Positions 33,781-44,847 of a stretch of 64,000 nucleotides of DNA are shown here, one piece after another; the stretch's first letter is position 1; each line of letters opens with the position of its first letter. A program made the translations under genes and the position numbers. The stretch is taken from the NCBI GenBank assembly GCA_006176705.1, contig QRFJ01002117.1, positions 124,001 to 188,000 on the forward strand. The letters run 5' to 3'. The stretch comes from Cocos nucifera. Taxonomy: Eukaryota > Streptophyta > Magnoliopsida > Arecales > Arecaceae. A model generated the notes under the pieces. It was not told the origin of the DNA, made no database searches, and worked only from the letters and a program-made list of their open reading frames with translations.

Positions 33781-34660
33781 CGACACAAGTAGCTGAACCT
33801 GAATTGGATTTGATTCGATCAGACCCGAAGCCTACTGAACCTACACCCTTATGGCGATCTGGTAGAGTACCATGTCAGTCAAATAAATACTATGATTTCT
33901 TAGTCTAAGATGGAGATCCTATCGAACTCGATGAGAATGACAAGAATTCAATCACCTACATGGATGCAATGTAGAGATCCAACTCCAGAAAATGGCTTGA
34001 TGCCATGCAATCCAAAATAGAGTTCATGAAGGTCAACGATGTATGGACATTGGTTGACCCACCTGAAGGGGTAAAACCTATAGGGTGTAAGTAAATCTTC
34101 AAAAGAAAAAGAGGTACAAACAAAAAGATGGAGACCTATAAAGCTCATCTGGTTGCCAAAGGGTATCATCAACATTATGGTATTGACTATAACGAGACGT
34201 TTTCTCCTATGGCAATGCTCAAGTTCATTCAGATCATGCTTACGATAGTTGTGCATCTGGACTATGAAATCTAGCAAATGGATGTGAAAATAGCTTTCCT
34301 AAATGGAGAGCTGGATGAAGAGGTGTATATGATACAACCTGAAGATTTCACATCCACAGATGAGTCTAATATGTGCAAGCTTCAAAAGTCTATTTATGGA
34401 TTGAAGCAAGCTTCTCGGAGTTGGAACGTATGTTTTGATAGGATGATTAGGACATATGGCTTTGTTAAGAATGAAGAAGAGCCCTACATATATAAGTGGG
34501 CTAATGGTCCAGCAGTTGTATTCCTTATTTTGTATGTGGATGACATTCTCTTAATTAGGAATAATGTCCTTGCATTATAAGAAATAAAGATCTGGCTGTC
34601 GTCATAGTTCTTCATGAAGGATCTGAGAGAAGCTTCCTACATCCTAGAGATGAAGATCTA
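33781..34660 (+). pseudogene. E6 copia reverse transcriptase
   Basis: Motifs with stops between them: WLDAMQSKIEFM (33990-34030), VDPPEGVKPIGCK, YKAHLVAKGYHQ and ETFSPMAMLKFI. Then the open 34278-34580 gives MDVKIAFLNGELDEEVYM, LQKSIYGLKQASRSW and LILYVDDILLI. The catalytic Asp of YVDD is retained. A stop at 34578-34580 separates it from the RT tail. RVT_2-type copia RT, decayed. Confidence 0.87.
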
Positions 34661-35519
34661 TAGAGATAGATTTAAAAGGTTGCTTGGATTGTCCTAGTCC
34701 ACATACATTAACACTATGCTAAAGAGATTCAGCATGGAGAATTTCAAGAAAGGCTATCTATCGATAGGCCAAGAAATTTCTTTCTCGAAGAGAGATTGTC
34801 TGACAACATCTCAAGAGAGCGAGCATATAAATAAAATTTTATATGCTTCAGCAATAGATTTTATCATGTACGCCATGACATGTAAGAGACCAAATGTGGC
34901 ATACTCACTAGGAGTAGTGAGTAGATACCAATCTAATCTAGGGGAGAACCATTGGAAGGTTGTTAAAACCATCCTGAGGTATTTGATAAATACTAAAGAC
35001 TAGTGGCTTGTTATGGTGAGTTAGACTTGAAACTTATGAAATTTACAGACTCCAGTTTTTAGTTTGATCATGATGACAACAAGAGTGTGTCGGAATATGT
35101 GTTTATCCTTAATGATGGAACTGTCTGTTGAAAAAGTTTCAAATAGCACACCATGGCCGATTCAGTGTGCGAGGTAGAGTATGTTACTGTATCAGATGTT
35201 GTCAAAGAAGCAGTTGGCTGAAGAAGTTCATCACCAAGCTCGGAGTAGCACCCCCCCTTGATGGTCCAATTTTGCTCTTCTACGATAGCTCTGGAGCCAT
35301 TGCTCAAGCGAAGCAACCAAAAGCACACTAGCGAATGAAGCATATTCTACGCTGCTTTCACCTTGTTCGAAAGATTGTGGATCGAGATGATGTCGATCTT
35401 CAAAAGATTGATAGGAAGGAGAACCTGACTGACCCATTCACTAAAGCCATTATGGTGTAGGAGTTCAACGATTTCAAGTCGAAGATGGGTATACGATACT
35501 GCATCGATTGACTTTAGAT
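34661..35519 (+). pseudogene. E6 copia RT tail and RNase H
   Basis: The frame at 34716-35003 carries MLKRFSMENFKKGYLSIGQE, YASAIDFIMYAMTCKRPNVA and SRYQSNLGENHWKVVKTILR. After stops, FTDSSF-like text (35042-35070), a stop at Trp (35130) and AEVEYV/EAEYV-like text lead to LLFYDSSGAIAQAKQPKAH (35270-35331) and the C-terminal MKHI, RKIVDRDDVDLQKIDRKENLTDPFTKA line ending before 35519. This is a complete copia RNase H in outline, broken by several stops and frameshifts. Confidence 0.82.
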
Positions 35520-35531
35520 CAAGTGAAAGAT

Positions 35532-37706
35532 TGTTGGAAATAGTGTCCCAAAGCTAATTATCAGTCTGTTGATGATTAAGCTATTTCATATAATTATATA
35601 TAAATTATTAATTGAATAAAAGTTATTCTAACTTTTTAATCAAAAATATTTCATCTTCTAATGAACTCCTATCTATTGAGATGAAGTCCTTAGGACTATT
35701 TAGAATCGACAAAGAAGGATTTATCATTTAGTTCTTAAAAATGTTCATGACCAAATGATACGTTGTTATCAAGGACAACAATGTTTATCGAGTATAGGTC
35801 GGTGTATGCCATATAAGTTGGGTGTCCTCTTAACCAAGGAGTGTAGAGATACTAATATGGCATGCAGGTCAGATGTAGGGGTACATCTGCACTGAACATG
35901 ATCAACTTTAGAGCTTTTCTGCTATCAAGAATTACTCTGATGGAATATGGGAATAAGTATCCCTCTGACCTGAGATCATCATGGTGACTTTCAAGCATCA
36001 CACTATGCTTCGAAGTTGGACTACCTGAATTTCTAATTCAGTAATGGAAAGTTTCTGAGTACAGTCAAGTACTTGAGAAGTCCATGCATGAATCAAGATA
36101 GGATTGACCACTCCTAAACTCAAAAGTTGTGTTCAATAGTATTTCAATTTAGCAAAGCCTTGGCTAGGGTAGTCCTAATGAAGGATCATAGGATTAATTC
36201 CTTTGAGACATGATTTGGATGTATCTTTTAGGGTTGATAGTTAAATCCTGAGTCATCCTAGGCATAGTGGTCAAAGGGATGAATTATGCACAACCATGTT
36301 CACCTAGGTTCTGAATATTGCGATTGCACTATTCGACCTATCTAGATGTCTGGTACCATTGCTAGATTGTCACTTTGATTAGTATAGAAAATTGATTCCT
36401 ATGCTATCGGCTTAGATTCGAACCTATAGGGTCACACACACTAGAGATTTCTACTAGATCTAATGGCTGATCTAGAAAAGTTTAATTAGTAAATTTGATC
36501 ACTAATTAACTCAATTTAATTGAGTGATTATTTTTGGATCAAGATCAATTGAATTAGATTCATTTGGATTTGATCCGATTAGGTTATAAGATGATCTAAT
36601 CATCAAGGAGGTTTAATCTTTGATTTGATCAGAGATTTGGCTTGATTAATTTTTGATTTGATTAGGATTTAACTAAACCTTATTAAGTCTAAATAAGTTT
36701 GGTTTAATCTGGTCTAATTGGGCCTAACCAATTTGGATTGAATTGGTTCAATTGGATGATAAACAATAGACTAGTTTGACCAGTCTTACAATGCGCCACA
36801 TCACCCTTTGTTTTATGCCATACTATATTCACAAGAAAGAGGTTTCTCGTGATTATTTTTTCCATGCAAGGGAGGGCATGCGTTCTTCCTTCTCATGCAC
36901 CATATGAATTAGGTTTAATTTGGTTACAAGTTTAGTTCAAATAGGATTTGAGTTTGAATGGAAAATCACTTAATCTAAACCTTTCCCTCACACCTCTCTT
37001 TGTTTGTGCGATCTATAAAGTGTTTGATTTTATGGGTGTGTAGAATATAGAAAACCCAATGAAGAGAGGAGAGATCAATGGAGAGAAGAGAAAGTCTCCT
37101 CTGCATGCATGAGAAAAACCAGAAAAGAAAAAGTTCTAGGCGCAAGGGTATTTGGGTGAGTGTATACCCTAGAATCTATCTAGGGTTTGAAATTTAGATC
37201 TATGAGGAATGAGGGTTGTGAGTACACAGATCTTGGTGAAAATCTCTGCTAAATCTCTTTTACATTCATTAGTATCTAGAGCATCCAAAAACTCAATGAA
37301 GAAGATCAAAAGAATTTGATCTGCATCAGCCTACAAAGACTTCTACACGAGCTAGCACTCAGGAGGAGTTGATCAAGATCAAGGCCTCGTATGGATTTCC
37401 TATGGAGGCCAGATGCATGTGTAGCTACATCACGGTGATCAGATCTACACCAAGGTTATTAGATTATGGAGTTCATCTATCCATCAAAAGATAACATGTT
37501 CTGAACACCTAGAGTAGTAAAAATAGTTTTACTGTAGTTGTTGTTTTTATTTTTAGATATGTATGCATATATGATACATTAGATCCTATAGCATATAGAA
37601 TTTTTAGATTAGATTTATAGCTCTTATTATTAATTTATTTAATAAGTATATTTTTTTGAACAAAATTTTTGAAAGTGAAGTTAGATACTCTACGCGCTCC
37701 CCTTCA
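35532..37706 (+). repeat. 3' LTR of E6 (2,175 bp)
   Basis: Pair of 27466-29558; starts TGTTGGAAATAGTGTCCC and ends CGCTCCCCTTCA, with AAGTGAAAGAT directly before it as purine tract. Confidence 0.87.
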
Positions 37707-38560
37707 GTTCCAATCTCGGCCATCTATCAAAGCTCAAATACTAGCCAATTTTATGGTAGAATGCACCATTTCGGATCTGGCCAAGCCTAAGTAGCAAGAG
37801 GTCGATGCTCCTAGTTTGCACCCATGCTCCCCTAAAGAGAAGGCAGACCTTTCTATAAATTTCTGGGCCTTATATGTTGATGGCTCATCCAATGCTTCTG
37901 GAGCAAGCGCATACTTGATTCTTACTAATCCAGAAGGAGTTGTTGCTGAATATGCACTACGCTTTAAATTTTCCACTATCAATAATGGAGCAAAATATGA
38001 GGCCCTTATCATAGAATTAAGAATAGCCAAGAAGTTGGGGATGGACCATGTGAAGGTCTACAGTGACACAATTGTTAGTAAGGCAGGTCAATGGCAGTTA
38101 TGAAGCCTGAGAGGAAAGTATGAAGAAATATTTGGACAAAGTGAAAAGTCTAACTTTGACCTTCAACAATTTTGATAATCAGTAGATTCTCAGAACAAAG
38201 AATTCAAGAGCCAACCTTCTATCCAAATTGACCACTTTAGCTCCGAATGAGTTGCCAAAGGAGGTTTTCTTTGAGGTTCTTCAGCACCCAAGTTCGAAAA
38301 AATCCTAGACAATAATGCAAGTAGATCATGAGCCATGCTGGGTTAACCCATTGATTCTATATCTTAAAGATTGCATCCTCTCCAGAGATTCTAAAGAAGC
38401 TTGGAAGTTGAAAATCAAGCCTCCTACTATATCTTATATGAAAATAAGCTATATAAGAGGTCTTATTTCTTGCCACTTCTCAAATGCCTCCGACCATCTA
38501 AAGTCGATCATGCCTTGAGAAAGTTCATGAAGGAGTATGTGGAAACCACCTTGGTGCTAG
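37707..38560 (+). pseudogene. Tat-like gypsy: additional RNase H domain
   Basis: From 37707 the frame rejoins the gypsy RNase H linker (RPSIKAQILANF). It then gives INFWALYVDGSSNASGASAY, GVVAEYALRFKFSTINNGAK, YEALIIELRIAKKLGMDHVK and VYSDTIVSKAG. The Asp in YVDGSS, the Glu in YEALI and the Asp in VYSD occupy the positions of an RVT_3-type RNase H active site. A second RNase H placed between the first one and integrase is a hallmark of Tat-group gypsy elements (established knowledge). The frame ends at 38101 with TGA, and a Lys-rich linker with stops follows. Confidence 0.87.
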
Positions 38561-39540
38561 ATTATTATCTTATAAGCTACTCCATTAGGGATATTACTGG
38601 CCAACCATGCAGCAAGATGCAACTAACTATATAAGAAAATACAATCGAGGCTAAAGAAATGCTAATGTTTAAAGACAACCGGCTTCCTAGTTTACACTCT
38701 TAAGCACCCTATGGCCATTCGCACAATGGAGAATAGATATACTTGGACCCTTTTTCATAGCATTTGGATAGCAAAATTTTCTTTTGGTAGCAATAGACTA
38801 CCTCACCCCTAGCAAACATTACTAAAGCTAAAGTACATGACTTCATCTGGAAGTCCATAGTATGTAGGTTCGGCCTACCATGAACTTTAATTACTGATAA
38901 TGGGTGCCAGTTTACAGAAAGAAAGTTTGCTAAATTCTATGAGGACTTGAATATTTTCTATCATTTCACATCTATGGCCTATCCATAAGCGAATGGTGAG
39001 GTCGAGATAACTAACAAGACTCCATTAGAAGGAAAAAAAGCAAGGCTTAAGCAAGCAAAAGGAATATGGATGGACGAACTTTACCATGTACTTTGGGCTT
39101 ACAGAACCACTAAGAGGTTATCTACTAGGAAAACTCCATTTGCTCTGGCCTTTGGAACTGAAGCAGTCATTCCAATCAAACTTGAACTTTTCTTAGCATA
39201 AATTGAAAGTTTTGATGAACAAAGTAATTCATAGGATCTGAGGGCAAATCTTGATCTACTAAATGAAAAGTGGGAGAAAGCCCAAATTCAAATGGCGGTC
39301 TATAGGCAAAAAGTAGCTCGGTATTATAATTCCAAAGTCAGGAGCAAAACATTCAAGATCGGAGATTTGGTGCTACATCATGCAGAGATTTCTCAATCCC
39401 AAAATCAGGACAAGCTTGCTCCAAATTGGAAAGATCCTTATGAAGTCAAGGAAGTCGTCCGACTGGGAATTTACTACATAAAGGAGCTTGGAGAAGCTAC
39501 ACTCCCACGATCCTAGAATTCAGAAAATCTACGAATGTAT
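38561..39540 (+). pseudogene. Tat-like gypsy integrase
   Basis: A decayed HH-CC zinc region lies upstream (KRSYFLPLLKCLRPSK, about 38445-38500). The core follows: WPFAQWRIDILGPF (first Asp), a run of stops, FIWKSIVCRFGLP, TLITDNGCQFTERKFAKFYE (second Asp), AYP-stop-ANGEVEITNKT (catalytic Glu), LWAYRTTKRLSTRKTPFALA and FGTEAVIPI. Then 39292-39516 gives MAVYRQKVARYYNSKVRSKT, FKIGDLVLHHAE and LAPNWKDPYEVKEVV, the C-terminal GPF/GPY-like part with DP in place of GP. Typical Tat-group order. Disabled by at least six stops. Confidence 0.88.
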
Positions 39541-41100
39541 TATTAATAATCTCATTTTAATAATTTTTTTTTTATTTTAGTACTTCTATCTTTAGTGCAA
39601 ATTGAGTTATGGTAGAATATTATCCAACCGAACTTCATTCTTAAATAAAGTAGAAGCCCTTCGGTTCTTAAACAAGAGGTTAACCTTGTCTTAACAAGAG
39701 TGAAGGCCTCTGAATCTTAAATAAGAGGTTAACCTCATTTTAACAAGGGTGAAGGCCTTCAAGTCTTAAATAGGAGGTTAACCATGTTAGGAGTAGGAGG
39801 TGAACCTTTTTCTGACGTGGGTGAAGACCCTTACGAGAAATATGAAGACCTCCAACTCTTAAATAGGAGGTTAATCTCATCTTAATAAGGGTGAAGGCCT
39901 TGAATTCTTAAACAAAAGATTAACCTCATCTTAATGAGGATGAAGGCCTTCGGTTCTTAAACATGAGGTTAACCATGCTAGGAATAGGAGGTAGACATCG
40001 TCCTGATATGGATGAAGATTCTTACGAGGAATATGAAGGCCTCTAGTTCTTAAATAGGAGGTTAACCTCATCTTAACAAGGGTGAAGGCCTCTAGTTCTT
40101 AAATAGAAGGTTAACCACATCAAGAACAGGAGGTGGATCTCATCCTGATGTATGTGAAGACCCTTATGAGTGATATAAAGGCCTTTGATTCTTAAACAGA
40201 AAGTTAATCTTGTCTTAACGAGGATGAAGGCCTCCAGTTCTTAAATAAGAGATTAACCTTATTTTAACAAGGATGAAGGCCTTCGATTCTTAAATAGAAG
40301 ATTAACCATATTAGGAACTGAAGGTGAACCTCATCCTGACATGAGTAAAGATCCTTACAAGGGATATGAAGGCCTCCGATTTTTAAACAGGAGATTAACC
40401 TCATCTTAATGAGGGTGAAGGCCTCCAGTTCTTAAACAGGATGTTAATCTCATCTTAATAAGGGTGAAAGCCTCTGGTTCTTAAATAAGAGGTTAACCAT
40501 GTCAGGAATAGGAGGTAGACCTCATCCTGACATGGGTGAAGATCCTTACAAGGGATATGAAGGCCTCCGATTCTTAAATAGAAGGTTAACCTCATCTTAA
40601 CATGAGTGAAGACCTTCAGTTCTTAAATAGGAGGTTAACCTCATTGTAACAAGGGTGAAGACCATCTGTGCCCCTGGAGAGACACCTAATCAATGGTCCT
40701 TTTTGTGTCTCGATAATCTTATTAGGAATAAAAGATGGACCTCATCCTAATAAGGATAAAAGCTATCCTGAAGGCTTCTAGTTCTTAAACAGGAGGTTAA
40801 TCTCGTCTTAATATGGATAAACATCTTTGATTCTTAAATAGAAGATTAACCTCATCTTTATGAGAATGAAGGCCTCCAGTCCTTAAACAAGAAGTTAACC
40901 ATGTCAAGAACAAAAGAAGGACCTCATCCTGATGTGGGTGAAGATCCTTGCGATGTGAAGACCTTCAATTATCAATAAGAGGATAGTCATGTTAGGAACA
41001 TGAGGGGAACCTCGTCCTAATGTGGTTAAAGATCTTTACGAAGGACATGAAAACTCCTGGTTCCTAAAGTAGGAGAAAGGCTAACTTCTAAATAGGACGG
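39541..41100 (+). repeat. Minisatellite in the 3' region of the Tat-like gypsy
   Basis: About 1.5 kb of imperfect tandem units of roughly 50 bp with GAAGGCCTCCAGTTCTTAAA and GGAGGTTAACCTCATCTTAA. They are interspersed with longer units of roughly 110-120 bp that add GGAACAGGAGGTGGACCTCA and TGAAGACCCTTACGAGG. No coding. Such arrays between integrase and 3' LTR are known in several Tat-group elements. A related array, on the opposite strand, is at 61212-61593. Confidence 0.85.
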
Positions 41101-41382
41101 AAAGATCCTTGTTCATAAACAAGAGGGACACACCTACGAGACATCAGATCTAAATTATCATTTCAAAATAACACTAACATCAGACATGGCACCAAAACTA
41201 GGAGCTCCACAAGTACTAAGTCAAAACAAGACATAGAAAGATGATCGAAAGAAGTATTATTCCATTGAAATAAGGTTTGTTACAGAGGTCTCTAGGATCG
41301 ATTACAAGAAAAAAAAAGGGAGAGAGAGAGAGAGAAGGAAAGAACAAGGACAAAGTCCTATTCGGACTTTGGACTGCTGGTC
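41101..41382. other. Spacer between Tat minisatellite and antisense ORF
   Basis: Noncoding; includes a (GA)n run at 41319-41336. The downstream open stretch 41277-41477 on the plus strand is antisense shadow. Confidence 0.5.
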
Positions 41383-41925
41383 CTAGCTATTACAAGAGAG
41401 CTTCAAATCATTTACTTCGCTTTCAAGCTCTTTCCTCACCTCTAAGTTCTTGCCAAGCAGCTTTCGAGCTCTCTTAGCATCCTCCTTAGCCTCCCTTAAT
41501 CTCTTTCGTAAGACAGCCGACTCAGCCTCAGCATCCTTCATGGCATTTTCTTGGTAAGCCGTTTGAATTTTGAGTTGAAGCAGCTTGGCCTTGTTCTTTT
41601 CATATGCCTCCAAAAGGTTTCCAAGAGTACTCCTCAAAGAGGCATCCTCACTTGGGTCCCCACTCGGGCTAGCTTGAGCTTGATCTACTAACTGTTTATG
41701 AAGCTGAGTCACCTCATCATTGGCTGCCTTGAGCTTCTTTTTGAGTTCCGCATTCTGATTGCACTAGCCTATCCTATAGGTATTATACGCGTCCTCAATC
41801 TCATGTAGCTATTTCTAGAGATTGGAGAATCTCTTCGACCAATCCCAGCCATATTCTCCTTGACTTTAAGCCCAGGCCAAGTCTCTCTCCAACTAATTGA
41901 TCTTGTCTTTGTTGTTCCAGATGGT
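41383..41925 (-). pseudogene. Antisense coiled-coil ORF downstream of Tat-like integrase
   Basis: On the strand opposite to gypsy pol, 41712-41383 is open for 109 codons. It is strongly heptad-like and rich in K, E, L, A: LRSTLGNLLEAYEKNKAKLL, AMKDAEAESAVLRKRLREAK and ELESEVNDLKL. The same frame continues upstream to about 41925 (LERDLAWA, GWDWSKRF, LHEIEDAYN, AELKKKLKAANDE) through five TAG/TAA codons, most of which could derive from CAG/CAA. Position and orientation match the extra antisense ORFs described for some Tat-group gypsy elements, several of which end in coiled coils. No known domain is visible. The N-terminal part is missing because a copia LTR starts at about 41942. A host gene fragment is less likely. 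Confidence 0.6.
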
Positions 41926-41941
41926 TGTTTTGATACCAATC

Positions 41942-42780
41942 TATTGGGAACAATCCTTGCTACCCGATGCTTGCGGAAACAACAATAAGGATCCAAGAAA
42001 AGGGATGGCCGTTCTGTTGAAATCCTAGCAAACCCTAGGGCGTGGAGAAAAGGGAGTGAATAAGAGAGGAAAAAAGATTTCAAGGAGAAAAGGCTTGTAT
42101 TGATTCCATGCTTCCTTTTTATAAAACTCAGTATAGAGTATATATACCTAGTCAAATAAGATCCAACCTAAAAAACTTTCCTAGCTAACCTAATGTGATG
42201 CACTTTCTGAGCCCATATACACCCATGTCTTCCATGCACACATCTATTGGACAAATCCCAGTCCAATCCATAGGTTAGCCCTCTTAGGACCTTACAAATC
42301 AAGATCCTAAGTTTCTAGGATTAAATCCAATCTTAAGCCAGAATAGAAACCATGTTATGTTCTATTCACAACTCGAGCTAGCTCAGTTAGCAATCGAGCC
42401 GGCTCGATGGTGATGAATCCTGTGAGAGCCTGAATCACCACTTTCTGTTCTGCTGCTCGAGCTGGCTTTCTCAAGATTCGAGCTAACTCGATTTCTACTT
42501 GGACTAGCTCTGACAGGAATTAAGTCAGCTCTTTCAGCATATCAACCTGATATGCTTTCTGGACTTCTACTTGAGCCAACTCTCTTAGAATTTGGGCTGG
42601 CTCATCTTTTGCTCAAGCTGGCTCTAACAAGAACCGAGCCAGCTCTTATGAAGCATTTGCTTAAGCTCTTTGATGGTTGATTCCATTCGCTCCTTGCTCT
42701 CTTTCCATCTGCTTTCAAGACTTGAGAGCACTATACCTGAGCTCGTAATCTTCACCTTGGTGCTCCAAAGTCCTTGTGAA
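41942..42780 (-). repeat. Copia LTR of E7, related to element A's LTR
   Basis: On the minus strand the LTR starts near 42780 (ACAAGGACTTTGGAGCACC, compare TGTGAGGATTTGTGGTGCTCC in A) and ends near 41942 (GGATTGTTCCCAATA). In its middle (about 42370-42660) it contains many GAGCYRGCTC-like motifs. The minus strand just beyond its end reads TTGGTATCAAAAC, a plausible decayed primer site, while RNase H coding adjoins its other end. Exact termini are uncertain. The open stretch 42155-41769 is inside or next to the LTR and not a gene. Confidence 0.6.
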
Positions 42781-43126
42781 CTTAGCTCTATCTGTCAACC
42801 CCATCAATACCATGCAATTATAAAAGCTATTGCGTGGAAGTACCTTTATGAGCATATTAGCTGGATTTTTCTTAGTGTGAACCTTCACCAGCTTCACTTC
42901 CCCATCAATACCATGCAATTATAAAAGCTATTGTGTGGAAGTACCTTTGTGAGAATATTAGCTAGATTTTTCTTAGTGTGAACCTTCACCAGCTTCACTT
43001 CACCATCCTCCACTAGCTTTCTGATCCTATGGTATCTGATATCAATATATTTGGTCATCACATTAAATACAGAGTTCTATGTGAGCAACAAAGCACTCTA
43101 GTTGTCACAATGCATTCTAAGTACAT
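42715..43126 (-). pseudogene. E7 copia RNase H C-terminus with a 101-bp tandem duplication
   Basis: The minus strand from 43126 reads the copia RNase H tail: MTKYIDIRYHRIRKLVEDGE, VKLVKVHTKKN, LANIL and LPHNSFYNCMVLMG. This corresponds to the HIxxRxHxxR, GxVxLxxVxTxxNxADxLTKxLP motif. A 101-bp segment (42801-42901 and 42902-43002) covering VKLVKVHTKKN to the NCMVLMG end is tandemly duplicated. The domain is cut at 43127 by the LTR of E8, so only the C-terminal third remains. E7 is a copia pol end followed by its 3' LTR (41942-42780) on the minus strand. Confidence 0.8.
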
Positions 43127-44811
43127 TGATAAGTACCCTAAATTTATTAATAAAAATATTAATTTATTAATTAATATATATTTTTTTTTAAAAATTAATC
43201 ATTAATTTATATATATTTTAAGAAATTAATATTTTTATTTATTAAAAAAATTAATTAAAAAATAAAAAAATAAAATATTATTATGAATAAAAAAAGCTCA
43301 TTTTTTTATTATAATAAAATAAGTTTGAAGCAAAATGAAGCTAAAATGAATTAGATATAATTTTTTAAAGAATAAAAAAAAGAAAATGGCTCCGCAAGCC
43401 AACCCGGCGTGCCAAGCCAAGCCGTCAAAGCTAACTCAACCATAGAGTCGATCCGCCAGTCTACAATCTAGGCATGGACAGCCAGCTCAGCAACATTCAA
43501 CAAATCAATGCATGCCACGTGGTTGATCTAGACTATTAAGAGGTTCATAGAAAATTCATCACGGCATACAGGGGTAAAATGATAATTTCATAGGGCTTGC
43601 CATGTGCTGATTGGTCCGATCTTCAAATGTGCCCGGTCTATGCGGTCCACATGAACAGTAGTGGTGCCATCATGCAGTTCTGGTAGTTTATGGTCCATAT
43701 CCTTTGGCCATGGTAGTTTCCAGTTTTGATTCAATTTTTAGCTCCTCCTAGATCACGATCGAATGGCTCTGAGCACTCCAGAACGCAATTGGATGGGTGC
43801 GCTCACTCTCAATTTTGATCAGATGGATGAGATAGTTTTTGACTCCATTTCAATCTCTGATTTCATCTGGATCACCATCGGACGATTGCGTGCAATCCTA
43901 AAGTTGATCCAATGGTCCACAGAGCTCCTGACAGTAATTAAACATCTAGCTCACAATCCAACAGCTAAAAAATCTCCATTAGGCATGATCGGATTGTCCA
44001 AATTCAATCCAACTTGATCTGGACTTCCAACAGTGGTTTTTAGGCAATTTTGGAGCTATTTGATCACCATCTGATGGCCAGACTTCACCCAAGAGAGCAT
44101 AATTCATCTAAGACTCCTTTTAATCTGAATTTCACTTAGATTTCTCCATATTTTGATGATTAAAAAAGCCTTTAGTCCCTATTGCCTGCAACAAAAGACT
44201 CCAACTATCCAACATCTATTTAAAGGACCTCAAGCCATCAAATCAAATTATCTTCGATCATGGGAAGGAGTTTGGTAAAAGTTAGAGTTATGCTTGGGTT
44301 AGAGGCTGCTTCAAAGCAACGAGTGCTACAAAGAAGAGCTAGCTTCTACACCATCTCAACACCAATATCGATCCAAGATTAGAGATCAAGTTTTCTAGTT
44401 TTTATTTCTTTTTTCTATCTTTTTTTTAAATTTATGTATTTAAATTTTGAATTTAAATTTTAATTAATGTAATATTTATTTTATGCACTTTAAATTCCTA
44501 TTCTTTACTTTTAATTGCTCTTTATTTTTATTGTAAATTTAATTTTTATTTTTTATTTTTAATTACAAGTAGATACTAATATCTAACTAGTAGATCTTAG
44601 TACCAAGTTCATTATTCCGCATTGTTTAATTCTCACTCTTTATTTATAATTCTATTTTTTGACTTCAAAATTTTTTTACAAAAAATCAAAGATTTTTAAA
44701 TTAAAATACTACCTTCTCTATAGATTTGACCCGACTCATTGCTTTTTACATATTTTTAATTATTTTAAAAAATTAGATTAAACTGATAAACATGATATTT
44801 TAACGATAACA
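43127..44811 (+). repeat. 5' LTR of E8 (about 1.69 kb)
   Basis: Begins TGATAAGTACCCTAAATT and ends CGATAACA. It is homologous to the reverse complement of 5023-6628: note GTGCCAAGCC... CACGTGGTTGATC... TGGACCATAAAC-type blocks and the position of the CCATCGGAC motifs. The first 250 bases are almost pure A/T. 43763-44017 is open but lies within the LTR and has no gene-like content. Confidence 0.7.
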
Positions 44812-44828
44812 TCGTGCTCTTATAAAGT

Positions 44829-44847
44829 TTTTGGTGTTATTGTCGGG
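44829..44847 (+). other. Primer-binding site of E8
   Basis: TTTTTGGTGTTATTGTCGGG, a decayed form of the TTTGGCGCCGTTGCCGGGGA sequence typical after Athila/Tat LTRs; 17 bases inside the LTR end. Confidence 0.7.

Larger units (their letters stand above)
27466..37706 (+). mobile_element. Ty1-copia retrotransposon E6, 10.24 kb, inserted in the Tat-like gypsy
   Basis: 5' LTR 27466-29558, primer site 29561-29572, leader, gag, protease, integrase, RT, RNase H, short purine tract 35520-35531 and 3' LTR 35532-37706. The LTRs start TATTGGGAAT / TGTTGGAAAT and end CCCCTTCA. The flanks GTTCT (27461-27465) and GTTCC (37707-37711) are a 5-bp target duplication with one mismatch. Removing the element and one flank copy rejoins the gypsy reading frame. 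The many stops mean it is inactive. The LTRs differ in numerous places and by an indel of about 80-90 bases, so it is older than B. Confidence 0.9.

Noticed and set aside
41383..41712. Possible host gene exon (kinesin/myosin-like coiled coil)
   Set aside because: Low-complexity heptads match many proteins by chance; position and strand fit a Tat-group antisense ORF better, and I see no flanking splice structure.
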